Below are positions 23,578 through 34,136 of a stretch of DNA of 64,000 nt, piece by piece (position 1 is the stretch's first letter; every line of letters starts with the position of its first letter). The notes below the pieces were generated by a model. It did not search any database. It was not told where the DNA came from and was given only the letters and a program-made list of their open reading frames with translations. A program made the translations under genes and the position numbers. The stretch spans positions 36,108 to 100,107 of the forward strand of contig NMRA01000692.1 of NCBI GenBank assembly GCA_002633005.1, written 5' to 3'. Origin of the DNA: Phoronis australis. Its lineage: Eukaryota; Phoronida; Phoronidae.

Positions 23578-26500
23578 CTATGTGTGAAAGAATACAGAAA
23601 TTAATTTTGATGGAGCATAATGTTAGACATAGTTGAAGTTATGCAACAGACCAAGAGATGAATGAAAATAACTGCAGTGCTTACAAAATTATCGCACTCA
23701 GCTTACTTATATATTTGAATGAATATTCTGTGATGCTCGTCACTTTTCTAAAGTTTGTAACACTATTGACAGTTTCTGTTAAGAGTTGCTAACTGGAAAA
23801 GGCACGAACTTATGTTTCTGCGGCAGGAAAGCGGACACATTGCATGATGGGAGTTCAAGTTTGACTTACAGTATACAACTTAAAGTGGACACATTGCATG
23901 ACTGGAGTTCAAGTTTGGCTTACAGTCCACAACTTAAAGCGCACTCATTGCATGATGGGAATTCAAGTTTAGTTTGGCTTACAATCCACAACTAAAAGTG
24001 GACACATTGCATGATTGGAGTTCAAGTTAAATCTGCAACAAACACAACCCCTGTCAAAAAATTGTATTTATATTTATATTTAATCCAGTAACAGCTATAA
24101 AATTAATTCCGACAGGTTAGAAGTGATATCTTAGGTTAGAAGTGATATCTTAGGTTAGAAGTGATATCTTAGGTTAGAAATGATATTTTAGGTTTAAAAT
24201 TATTGTCTGACGCCATACTCGGGCATAAAACAAAAATGACGTCATGTTCCTCCCAATCCCACCAATCCTATTTTATAACAATAAATGGACTGAACCGAAA
24301 GTTAGGTTTTGTCGGAAGGTGAGTTTAGTAGCGGTTAAAAACTGCATTAAGAACTTTCATTTGGCAAGTCGCAACAAAATGTGTACTCGAGATGGTTCAT
24401 CTAAAGCGGCTGGTCGTGTTTTTTATTCAAAATTTCAACGATTCTTGGAAGGATTTGCATGGCCTTAATGACTGACTTGAAAACAAAGTCATGATTGCAA
24501 CGAATTAAAACCAATTGGGAAAATAGAAGTGTTCACTCGCATAATTCATTTGAGCAATATACCTACCGCTTGGTTGTGGCGCACGAACAACTGCCCCACC
24601 TGAGGCACCACGCCTGCGCCCAGAGCGTACGACGAGGAAAAAGATGCAAATGGGGATTCCAATTAACAAACCCAGCGCGAGAATTCCACCTACGATAGCG
24701 CCTATTATGACTGCTGTAAAATGACCGCGATATTCAGGCGCAGATATAGAAGGCGACGGACTTGGGGAGACATCTTCTGACACAGAAACTGATATCCTGA
24801 CGTCAAAGCCGTTTCCACACGTTGTAGGGCCGTGTTTTTTGTGACAGCTCGTTTTGTTGAGAAAGACCACGGCGTAGCGTTGAGTGGTGTAGAAAGACTT
24901 AAGATAGGTGTTGTATTTGGATACGGAGAACTGTAATTAATAACATAATATTATGTTAATGCTGATATTTTTAAAATGGAATCTGTTGAATGAAACAACA
25001 CTAGGAAAATAGTAAAAATAGAAAAACATAGACTGATGTAGTGACAATATGTCTATTCAAAATCTTTTATGTTAAATCAAAACACCAACCATGAGTCACA
25101 GGCAGACTGGGGTCAGAGGTCATGTAAAACCGAACAGGAATGTTTCCTCAGAAGCTAATGAACTTGAACTGCAAGACCCGTGGAGGGCTTTAAAGTAGTC
25201 TACAGTTTGTTAGATCTTTATCACTTTTACTTTTCATCCTTTCGGAGTTAAGTTTGACTTACTGACCTTGTAATAACTTGGTATGGCCACTTTGCCATCA
25301 TACAAGGACACGTTTATTCCAGAATATGTAAATTTTGCCTTAGAGACGCTCACATGAAGTTTGCCGCTAGTGCCATAATCTGAAATAAGACAATGTTATT
25401 AATGAAAATTGAACTGTACGTTTAGAATTTTTGTAGCTTCAGGTTCTCGGAATCGCGTGAGGTGCCGAGATGATATCAATCACTCAAAATAGTTCAAAGG
25501 ATATACAGGAGATATTTTATAAATTGAGTGCCGATTGTGTTTGACTTTACGAAACTGTGTCTTGATTACCATACCTGCGTACACTGGCAAGCCACACAAC
25601 GGTTTTGTAGACTTATCACTACCACGAGCACCCGCTTCTCCGGCAAATATCACAGTCTTTTCACCTTTTTTAATGCGAAGTCCAGGTTGACTGCATAGTG
25701 ACGTGGAATCCATGTCGCCTGAAATAGATTGACCAATACCTCTCAACCTCGGTTCAAAATCTAAAAGGCAAATTCTCAACCAGGCCACTTAATCCTTTGC
25801 AATATGTCTCGTTACAGAAAACTATTCTCATCACCCTAACATCAACAGCGGTATAAAAATGACAATGGAATGTAAGAAAGCCCGGAACGCGGGTTTAAAA
25901 AACCTCTTTGCCGAATTTTATATTAGGCAGAACCCTTTGTTGCAGTTGGGTGTAGATCTTCACATGGTTGCGGCGGATGTCTAGATAAATACGTACAGTT
26001 TAAATAACGAAGTTTCGAAATTTTTCACATAAATCAATGCCTGATTCGTCAGATACGTAAGCAATACGGAACAACTTACTGTCATTAAAATGTAAATCAA
26101 TCAGAGATATCGCGTTATCATAGAAGTTCATAGGTGGCTCCACCATCTTGTGTGGAAGTGGGTCATACTTTCCTCAACATTTCAAGAGACTATCAAACGT
26201 TATTTCTAATCAACTTACGATAAGTTACCGCCGTTGCCACGGTTACGACAAAAGAAATCGATAAACATTTCCCAAGGTCCATCACTGNGTTGACTGCATA
26301 GTGACGTGGAATCCATGTCGCCTGAAATAGATTGACCAATACCTCTCAACCTCGGTTCAAAATCTAAAAGGCAAATTCTCAACTTAATCCTTTGCAATAT
26401 GTCTCGTTACAGAAAACTATTCTCATCACCCTAACATCAACAGCGGTATAAAAATGACAATGGAATGTAAGAAAGCCCGGAACGCGGGTTTAAAAAACCT

Positions 26501-26877
26501 CTTTGCCGAATTTTATATTAGGCAAAACCCTTTGTTGCAGTTGGGTGTAGATCTTCACATGGTTGCGGCGGATGTCTAGATAAATACGTACAGTTTAAAT
26601 AACGAAGTTTCGAAATTTTTCACATAAATCAATGCCTGATTCGTCAGATACGTAAGCAATACGGAACAACTTACTGTCATTAAAATGTAAATCAATCAGA
26701 GATATCGCGTTATCATAGAAGTTCATAGGTGGCTCCACCATCTTGTGTGGAAGTGGGTCATACTTTCCTCAACATTTCAAGAGACTATCAAACGTTATTT
26801 CTAATCAACTTACGATAAGTTACCGCCGTTGCCACGGTTACGACAAAAGAAATCGATAAACATTTCCCAAGGTCCAT
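23351..26877 (-). CDS. Type I single-pass membrane protein, unknown family (complete, 303 aa)
   Basis: Five minus-strand exons join with matching phases (1,1,0,1) into 912 coding bases: 26814-26877 (or its duplicate 26219-26282), 25575-25718, 25267-25379, 24567-24930, 23351-23577. Residues 1-21 are a signal peptide (MDLGKCLSISFVVTVATAVT). The ectodomain, about 22-177, has four Cys (30, 63, 136, 145), N-glycosylation sequons including NKT at 132, beta-rich segments and a Ser/Pro stalk near 160-170. A membrane helix rich in Gly/Ile spans about 178-208, followed by the stop-transfer RSGRRR. The ~95-residue tail is Pro/Gln/Tyr/Thr-rich with YTPGQY and QYPPQTY motifs. I do not recognise the ectodomain family; a CUB-like or other beta-sandwich fold is a guess. 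The gene is tandem with Wnt7 and divergent from arginase. Confidence 0.88.
23826..24025. repeat. ~56-bp tandem repeat in intron 4 of the membrane protein gene
   Basis: About four copies of a unit holding GTGGACACATTGCATGATGG, GAGTTCAAGTTTGGCTTACA and GTCCACAACTTAAA. Confidence 0.85.
24113..24198. repeat. 20-bp tandem repeat
   Basis: Four to five copies of TAGGTTAGAAGTGATATCT, with the last copies diverged. Lies in the same intron as the 56-bp repeat. Confidence 0.85.
24567..24930 (-). CDS. Membrane protein exon 4 (stalk and transmembrane segment)
   Basis: Acceptor AATTACAG, donor AGCG|GTAGGT in phase 1. Encodes the last ectodomain part with CHKKHGPTTCGNGFDV, the SPSPSPS stalk, the helix AVIIGAIVGGILALGLLIGI and the basic stop-transfer RSGRRRG. 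Confidence 0.9.
25267..25379 (-). CDS. Membrane protein exon 3
   Basis: Acceptor CTTATTTCAG, donor CAAG|GTCAGT in phase 0. Encodes DYGTSGKLHVSVSKAKFTYS and GINVSLYDGKVAIPSYYK. It has alternating beta-type residues and one NVS glycosylation sequon. Confidence 0.85.
25575..25718 (-). CDS. Membrane protein exon 2
   Basis: Acceptor CTATTTCAG, donor GCAG|GTATGG. Encodes the start of the mature ectodomain, including STSLCSQPGLRIKKGEK and TKPLCGLPVYA. A truncated duplicate of its 5' end lies at 26289-26321. Confidence 0.85.
26219..26282 (-). CDS. Membrane protein exon 1, proximal duplicate copy
   Basis: Same 64 coding bases and donor as 26814-26877. Its upstream side is cut by the n at 26288, and the duplicated unit ends only five bases before the ATG. 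Either this or the distal copy is an assembly artefact, or the gene truly has two first exons. Confidence 0.5.
26814..26877 (-). CDS. Membrane protein exon 1, distal copy (signal peptide)
   Basis: Encodes the 21-residue signal peptide from the ATG at 26877, ending at TATC|GTAAGT in phase 1. Sequence just upstream reads TTTTCAGAAAACTTCAGTG, so a 5' UTR intron may end there. An identical coding copy lies at 26219-26282. Confidence 0.8.
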
Positions 26878-27235
26878 CACTGAAGTTTTCTGAAAAGATT
26901 AATAATATCTCCATTTCTACATGTCGAAAGTTCACAAATTTCACATCAATTGTTACCCACAATGCATTTTGTGCTTTCACCAACAACTTGAATGTGTGTA
27001 GAATTACTATTCACCAACGAGAACCAGTCGTGCTGCAAGTTGAATGTATGTACTATTATAATGAGGTGATTTGCATGCCATTCTAAGCTTGCACTAAAAC
27101 AAAGTTTCGTCAAAGAAATTGCTGTCTTTTGATTTTGGACAACTTGCCGCCGAGCCTGTCTCAACCAATAGCGAACAGCCAGTTCTTGCAAGCATGATTA
27201 ATGAAGGAGCGTGCTGGGTGGTTCAAGCCAATAGA

Positions 27236-27967
27236 GAATCCTACACTCGTCTCATGTTTATGACATGGGCAAAACCTCATGGAAATTTCGTCAAAGTCAC
27301 GAAAATTGCCGATAGATTTTGACAAAATTTCTAAATGTTTTGCCCATGTCATAAACCTGAGACGAGAGTAGGATTTGCTTTCTCACATAAATCGTAAAAA
27401 CGATCTTTTTTGCCGAAAAACTCGACGTATCTAAAACTTTCAACCACATGACGCTTGTGCATTGTAAAGTAAACTCAGTTACTTTTTGTTAATAGTCTTA
27501 TTTTAAACTTAACAATTGCAAATTGCATTCAGCTTTCGTAACGTTTTCTCACATGACCTGGAATGTGTTACGACACGACTGGTTAATAACAGCGAGTAGC
27601 CTACATAATTTTTATATTACGCGGGCGAGTCACAAAGTAGTGCAAATTAGAAATCCATACGCCTTACATTTTATCGTCTGCAAGACACTAATACCAAGGA
27701 GTGTAGTACTATTACTTAACATTGCGTAAGCGTGCTTCTAGAAAAGTTGCGTCATGCGGTTGAAAGTTTAGACACGTCGAGTTTTTCGGCAAAAAGGTAC
27801 TTTTTACAGTTCATGTGAGAAAACAAATCCTACTCTCGTCTCAGGTTTATGACATGGGCAAAACATTTTAGAAATTTCGTAAAAATCCATCTGCAATTCT
27901 TGGGATTTTGACGAAATTTCCAAGAGGTTTTGCCCATGTCAAAAACCTGAGACGAGTGTAGGATTCT
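27236..27967. mobile_element. Nested foldback (palindromic) element
   Basis: Two palindromes, 27236-27377 and 27826-27967, each have arms reading TCCTACWCTCGTCTCA and TTTATGACATGGGCAAAAC facing inward. Between them, inverted arms at 27378-27475 and 27740-27825 share TTTTTTGCCGAAAAACTCGA and TTTCAACCACATGACG. No coding frame was recognised; this is a non-autonomous foldback or MITE-like insertion. A partial copy lies at 43953-44105. Confidence 0.75.
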
Positions 27968-27975
27968 TGATCCAG

Positions 27976-29208
27976 GTCATGTGAGAAAGTACGTTTTTAG
28001 CTGAAGCCAGGTGGATGTAGGCTTATGGCAGTTTTGAAATCATGACAAAACGAAAACCTTTCACTAATCAGCATTTAGCGATTCGTTGACGGGAAACGCC
28101 GGGCCCCTACATCGTTCGAAGAGACAAGAACAAAGTTGATAGCGACCCTTGAGTGCCCAAGAAATATGTATAGTGCATTTGTCTAGTCTAGATGATCGGG
28201 TCAGCTCAATCGCCGTCCATTAAGGCTGACTCTCCGGCAGTCCTCGACTAACACTCTGTTTTTGTCTGCATGCGGGACGTTTTGGTCTCACGTCATTAAT
28301 TTGGTCAGTTATTCGTGGCAGTTATTCGCATTTCTTATACATCACAACTATAGGAATCACTCGGCTGGTCCCTACATTACACTGATGAGCGAGGAGAACT
28401 TATAGTCGGCAACATGAATTGTTCGTCATTACGTGTAATGGACAACACCGAGCGTCGTAATGTTAGAATACGAATAGAACACGAAAATTGTACTTTCATA
28501 TGTCAACGGACTTACCTTGTAAAACAATACCTACGTGCTAATCAGAGCAACGTTAAAGTTGTGGAAAAGGGTGATGGGTAAGTATAATGACCCATATTTT
28601 CCGCGATCGATTGTGAGTCAGCGGTGTACTGTGGTTAGCGAGAGAACACTCCTCATGCATGATGTTTATATTTCCGGGAGTAGCGGCCGCACAAATGGAA
28701 CTGGGGTTTCCCCGTATAGCCTACTGGCTGCCCGTGACCGATGAAAAATCGTTTATGACAGTCATAAAAGATACTGATCAACTTAGTTTTCCATGTTATG
28801 AGAATTACAAATCGAGCAATATTTAGACTGAATTAATTACTGTTTCAGTGACCAGGACATCCAACGTCGAATAGCACGAACTAGTCAACTTGTCAGTCTA
28901 TATCCTTCGTTTCATGGAATTGGAGTTTAATTTGAGGCAGTTCTGAAAAATGGTTACTGATAGAGTGCAGGCCCCACAGGATTTAGACCTTCTTACCTTA
29001 GGTCACGTGTAATGTTGTGAAATAACAGTTGAATCAGCTAGTTGAAACAAACAACTTTGCTACGTTACCGACGTCTTCGTCACGATCATTATTGACAACT
29101 CTCTGGCACCCCGAACGACGGAGGAAACCGTGTAAACAAGTGTTCTCCGTGATAGCAAGTAGCAGCATATATTAATAAAAACAACAACGGATTTAGAGCG
29201 GCTCAGCT
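27976..29208. other. Intergenic, nothing recognised
   Basis: Short chance frames only; no repeat structure was seen beyond the flanking elements. Confidence 0.5.
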
Positions 29209-29248
29209 GACATGTTTCGGTGTCGTTTATTGAAACACCATCATCAGA
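29209..29248 (-). ncRNA. Hammerhead-ribozyme-like motif (left end of Penelope fragment)
   Basis: Minus strand order: CTGATGA, a stem GGTGT/ACACC closed by a loop, GAAAC, then ATGTC. This is the core order of a hammerhead (CUGAUGA, stem II, GAAA, cleavage UC). Stem III is minimal and stem I pairing is weak, so cleavage activity is doubtful. Confidence 0.5.
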
Positions 29249-29465
29249 AGAAGAACAAAACACCGTGGCCACCTTCGTTGCCAGGCAAAACAACAAGTAA
29301 TGAAACACAGACACAGCCAGTTACAGCTGGGAGTAATAGCTATATAGACCAACGGTTGAATGACAACTGTTGTGTGCCAGTTGAGACTGGAATTCCACAC
29401 CTGATGTGTAGAGCCTCACCAATTTTAAGCTCCTTTGTTGTTTCTGCTTGGTCTATATAGCAAAG

Positions 29466-29696
29466 TCAGTGAAAGAGCATTGCTTGATAACAATGATTGG
29501 AGCTGTGCAAATGAATATTAGCATGTGAACCTCTGTCAGAATTTAGAGGTTCCCTGGTCAGGGTTTTCAAATGGCGAACACTTTCGCCTATATAACTGGA
29601 GCCACATCCAGCACAGATAAATTCTCGTACACTACCCTGGACCGTAGACCCATCGAAATTTTGTCCCTTAGGATTATTTAAATTAGACAATTTCAT
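29466..29696 (-). pseudogene. Penelope-like GIY-YIG endonuclease remnant
   Basis: Encodes IKLSN-like lead-in, GQNFDGSTVQGS, then FICAGCGSSYIGESVRHLKT, the expected zinc/GIY-YIG region of Penelope-like elements. It is short and disconnected from the reverse transcriptase part by stops. Confidence 0.75.
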
Positions 29697-30117
29697 AGAG
29701 ACTTGATTGTTAATACAACTCTTAAGTTAACACAGGAATCATTCATTAATTTGTTGATTTTTCGTTGAGCAATCTTGGCGTAAACTGAAAATCAACATAG
29801 GGTATTTTAAAGTACTTGTAGTTAGTTTTGTCTACATGATGAATATCATCAGGGTTACGTAGGAGTCATGCTTTCAGTACCCTATTGACTAATTCTAGGG
29901 GATAGCCATTCTTTTGCAAATTCGTTATAAGTTATAACTTCTTTCAACATTAGAATCAAATCTAGCCCAAGTGTTGTTAATGCGATATACCCTGTTTCAG
30001 TATTAGAATTTTAATGAGACCCACTTTATAAACAAAAGATGTGAAGCTATATGAAATCAAGTGTACAGTCCTGTGTAGGTCTTCTTATGAAGTGTTGGTG
30101 TTTCCACTGAGGTACCC

Positions 30118-30336
30118 TCACGCTCCACTAACACGTCCAGAAATGACCACGTAGTCGACCTCTAATTCTATACTGAATTTCAAGTTAGGATGCCTCGAGT
30201 TTAAATATACCAAAAATTCTTGGGCTGACTGCTGACTTTCAAATATACAAAACACATAATCCACAAATCGTTGGTAGAGATAGACCTGAGGACCAGTGTA
30301 CGTCTCAATCCATGTTTTCTCATGACCTAAAAACAC
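30118..30336 (-). pseudogene. Penelope-like reverse transcriptase remnant
   Basis: Encodes ETYTGPQVYLYQRFVDYVFC followed by SRHPNLKFSIELEVD. The second catalytic Asp of the family VDD box is Tyr, so the enzyme would be inactive. Lies 5' of the endonuclease part, in the order expected for the element. Confidence 0.75.
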
Positions 30337-30518
30337 GCCGTCTAGTAAAGTGGGAGCCGAAGGCGAACCATTTGCTATACTATCAATTTGGTTGAATACC
30401 TCCCATTAAATATGAAATGGATTTTGTGGCAAATTTAAGTAGCTCTATGAGTTCAGCTCGAGTAATTTTTACACTGGGATCGTTTTTATTATACAGTCAG
30501 TAGCCAAAGACATGCATT

Positions 30519-30557
30519 CGTTCTGATGATGGTGTTTTAGTAAACGACACCAAAGCA
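30519..30557 (+). ncRNA. Hammerhead-ribozyme-like motif (right end, inverted)
   Basis: Plus strand: GACATGCATTCGTTCTGATG, then stem GGTGT/ACACC with a TTTAGTAAACG loop and CAAAG in place of CGAAA. It is an inverted copy of the motif at 29209-29248. The altered GAAA box makes it likely inactive. Confidence 0.45.
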
Positions 30558-31573
30558 TTTGTTTTTTATTTATGTTAACAAGTGTGCTCGCATTGTGAGC
30601 GCATTCCAACTCGTCAAAGTGTCATTCTCAAGGGTAATACACAGTAGGTCTCATATGTTTCAGAATGATGACCAAGTTCAAAAAACCAACTCTTTCGACT
30701 GTTTCCACGTACGCCACATGGGACCTCGAAGACTAATCTCGTTTCAAAACGTCACATGCATAAACTAAAGCGGCAATGTATAGTTCACATTGGGTCTTAC
30801 TTGATAATGCGAATGAACAATATTGTGAGTCGCTACACATCAAAACCGCAATACCTGAACATAGAAACTTTATTTTGTTTCATATTTTTGGCCTTTTCAC
30901 TTCCACTGAAAAGGTGCGACATGAAAAAATATATTTCAGGGTTTTTTGTGTTTTATGGAATGACTTCGATGTACATAAGTCACGAGACTTTAATCCTCGT
31001 TTGTGTTATCCTCGTTTTAGTATCCTAATTACATTTAGATGTCCTTTAGTATATGCTTATAAATTTATATGAGATTTGCATGCGTCAAGTCTAAGTATCA
31101 TTGATAGAAGTGATTGTTTACTAGGCAATTCAGGCAAAAAGATGATCTTACTACTTACCCTACCAAACCCAACAATCAGTGATGCGTCGACCGTACTCTT
31201 TCAGTTTACGGTATTAATTTGTTTGCTTGATAACGGCGGCACTTTGTGCGTCGGTGTCAATTGTGCTAGTAAGGGCCGATTTGCAAATGATTTCTCCAAA
31301 CTATAGCCAATGCTTCTAGTCGCGAGTCACGCCAACTGAATAAACTAACGCAAAAGCAGGTTAGAATCAAGACATTTAAATAGGGGGAGACTGAAAGCGT
31401 AAACGACTGATATACGACAGTGGTTTTGCCTTTTTTCTTACACAATAGTTACGGTTCCTAATTATGCTTGCCTAAACAATGGCGACCGAGTAGAGGTCAA
31501 GGGAATCCACGGGAAGATTCTAGGCCACTGTCTTCATTTATACCGAGGATGCCTTTCGTAGACGCAAGACACT
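30558..31573. other. Intergenic, nothing recognised
   Basis: Several overlapping short frames with no resemblance to known proteins; AT-rich sequence. Confidence 0.5.
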
Positions 31574-31890
31574 CAGGGGCGGATCCTGGATTTTGAGTTA
31601 GGGGGACCAGGGCACAGGAATAACCAAAATTTTGCCACATGTGCGCGCCCAGCCTAAAAGTAGGGATGCAGGGGTCTCGAATTTTTGGGTTTGTGGACCT
31701 TATTATTAAACAAAAAACAGTAAATGGGGTTTGTTCAAGGCCTATGCATTATGCATTCGCCCGCCAACTTAAGCCCCCCTAAGTGCGCGCATATGCTAGT
31801 CAGCAATTCGGACCTCGAATTGCCAAATGGTATCTGGGAGAATTTTAGGGGGACATGGCCTCCTTGCCCTCCCCCCTAAATCCGCCACTG
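31574..31890. mobile_element. hAT-like MITE with CAGGGGCGGAT ends
   Basis: The left end CAGGGGCGGATCCTGG and the right end ATCCGCCACTG are inverted matches. Direct ACACT copies flank the element (31569-31573 and 31891-31895). CAG(G/T)GGCGG ends are typical of hAT-type non-autonomous elements, although hAT normally makes 8-bp target duplications. A related 160-bp element is at 63670-63828. Confidence 0.6.
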
Positions 31891-31895
31891 ACACT

Positions 31896-34037
31896 AGCAA
31901 TTGTTGTATTTCATATTTTGTGGAACACTTTGTTTTGATTTTTTTGATTCAGTGACTTAGCGCATTCATAATTACACACCATAAAACCGTGAAATAAACA
32001 GTTCTACAGGGTGACGGGAAAATTCGCTTCCACTAACTTAATTTCAATTTAGTCGAAATCGCAAACGTTAAACTGGGGCGGGTTTGAAGACACAAGAAAC
32101 TCTCGAAAAAAACAAGATGACAGAGGACCACGCGAGATCACTCGAACGAAAGGCGGGATAAAGTGATTAGTCGGAGGGGTTGGAATGTTCATAAGCGAAG
32201 ACTTCCCGCTGCGAGTGCCACGCAGACGACAGTTGTGTATTATGTTGCTCTCACGTGATGTCATGAACAGCGAAAAACATTTTATACTTACTACTGTCCC
32301 ACGTCTGATATTTATTTCTGTCTTCAATCAGTTGCAATGTTGTTTCACGAGATCGGCAAACACCCACAAAAGTGTCCTATGTTAGTCGGCCTTTCTTACT
32401 CACGGTAACTCACACGCTTAGGTTCATGCTGCCGCATGTGCACCTATATGCGGAGTTATGCGTATGCACCTGTATGCACGAAACACTTACGCAAAAATAA
32501 AGAATTATTTTTTAAATAGCACGTGAGAGTTATTGTTTGTTGCAAAACGTTAAGAGTTGCGGAACATTTGAGTAAAACGCTTAACATACAAAATACATAC
32601 ATGCGCAATATGTCCTCGTTAAATTACCACGTACTGCTGCCCTCCCATTAAACTTTTTATGCCAGTCACATGACCCAAAAATAGAATCAAGAGTTCAACT
32701 GGCAGTCAATGGTCAGTGCTAGACACACCTCCAATGCAAAATAAATACATTCCGTGGCGAATGACGACTTAATAGTTCATGTTGCGACTGTGTCAACTAC
32801 CTGTCTTACGGGAAGAGGACAACGCAAGCAATGCAACTTGATTTAGGTGAGTAACATTTTCTGTGGTATTTATCTTTTGTGTACAATGGTTTAAATTTGT
32901 TGCTTGCTGTTCCAAATCTTTCAAATACCGTAAATACTAATGAATCCACATACATTGAAATCTTTCAAAAGTCCTTTAATTGTATGCGTTAACGTTTTTC
33001 AAGTTCATATTAGTCATCGAAGTATTAACTAGTCAGTTATCATTTATCCTATATTAAAGATCACTGAATGACTCCAGTCTACACATTTTCTACTAGATTA
33101 ATATTCTGTTCCATTTTACTTTTCCCAAAAAACAGGTCAATACATCGAAATATGAAAACCAAAAATTCGGCTAATTAGCGACCTTTTGAAACGTTAAAAA
33201 TCAGTGTATTGTTGCTGTGTGTATAAAAGAAGACCTTGCAAATATCACGGGATCAACCGTTGGGTTACCCACAATCCCACGATGAAGTATTGTTTTCACA
33301 GAAATATATTTCTATGGTTGTTTTTTGTCAAAGACGAGAGCACACATCACGTGATCTGCCATCACACCCGGGTCAAAATCAAGGGACGTGTTGTGTGTGG
33401 TGGCGAAAGCATAAAAGCATATCATCGAAATTTCTCTTGCTGTTCTGAAACTAGTTCGTGAAATGTTTGCAGATTTTTGTAAGGAAATATTAAAATGGGA
33501 ACTGCCTTGGGACTGCGAAAGAATGGGTTGAAGTTAGTAACTAGCTCCAAGATTTTTTATGATAAAATGAAACAAAGTCGCTGGTAATCTTTAAGACAAC
33601 AAGTCGCGTGGTGTCTTCATTATTCGTTGTCTCACTAGCGCGTTGTTCAAAAGGTGCCTTACTATGAAGTTCTTACAACTAGACTGTGATAAAACGATTG
33701 TATCAATTTCAAAACTGAAGCGAAAGGAAGTCTATTATTACCTGAAAACATTTTAAACTAGATATCTTTTGAAGAGGTAATCATTTCACCAAACATGTCA
33801 CAGGAAATAGCTTTTGGTCTAGTAAACGTTTCTGTTTGTTCGCAACTTACAGATAGACTGTCTTTGGCCTTGATAGTATCAGTGACTAAATGAACGGACG
33901 CAAAAACAAGGAAAAGAATACCGCGTGTACTATTTTTTCTGTATTTTAGCGGGTTTCTAAGATTTGACAATAGGTTCTGGGATTCCCAACCTACTATAAA
34001 CAAACACGTGAGCGCGAGTATACTGAGCTTATAACAG
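31896..34037. other. Arginase upstream region
   Basis: No exon was recognised on either strand. The stretch immediately before the arginase ATG reads TTATAACAG, so it could be an acceptor for a 5' UTR intron; an in-frame TAA at 34032 excludes an N-terminal extension within this exon. Confidence 0.5.
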
Positions 34038-34136
34038 ATGGGGCCAAGGAAAGTCGAAAGCAATACTCTACAAGGAGAAAATCAAGATAAACAACTGAAC
34101 GTAGCCATAATTGGTGCTCCGCTTTCTCATGGACAG
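34038..34136 (+). CDS. Arginase exon 1
   Basis: ATG at 34038 with TAA CAG directly upstream in frame. Encodes 33 residues ending [13 protein letters not shown], the conserved first beta strand. Donor CAG|GTAAGT in phase 0. Confidence 0.92.

Larger units (their letters stand above)
25686..26882. repeat. ~600-bp tandem duplication covering exon 1 of the membrane protein gene
   Basis: 25686-26287 and 26289-26882 are near-identical. The second copy lacks 8 bp present in the first (CAGGCCAC region near 25780) and has one seen substitution (GGCAGAACC against GGCAAAACC). An n at 26288 marks the join. The unit runs from inside exon 2 to five bases before the exon 1 ATG. Confidence 0.95.
29209..30556 (-). 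mobile_element. Dead Penelope-like retroelement fragment
   Basis: On the minus strand, 30118-30336 encodes VYLYQRFVDYVFCIFE and FLVYLNSRHPNLKFSIE, the catalytic and following regions of a Penelope-type reverse transcriptase. 29466-29696 encodes CGSSYIGESVRHLKT, the GIY-YIG endonuclease signature (here SYIGES). The reverse transcriptase VDD motif reads VDY, and the frames are interrupted, so the copy is inactive. Inverted hammerhead-like motifs stand at both ends. Penelope-like elements are known to carry hammerhead ribozymes in their terminal repeats. Confidence 0.8.

Noticed and set aside
26215-26397. Minus-strand frame reading from exon 2 into exon 1 across the n
   Set aside because: Its exon 1 frame differs from the coding frame that starts at the ATG; it is a product of the tandem duplication.
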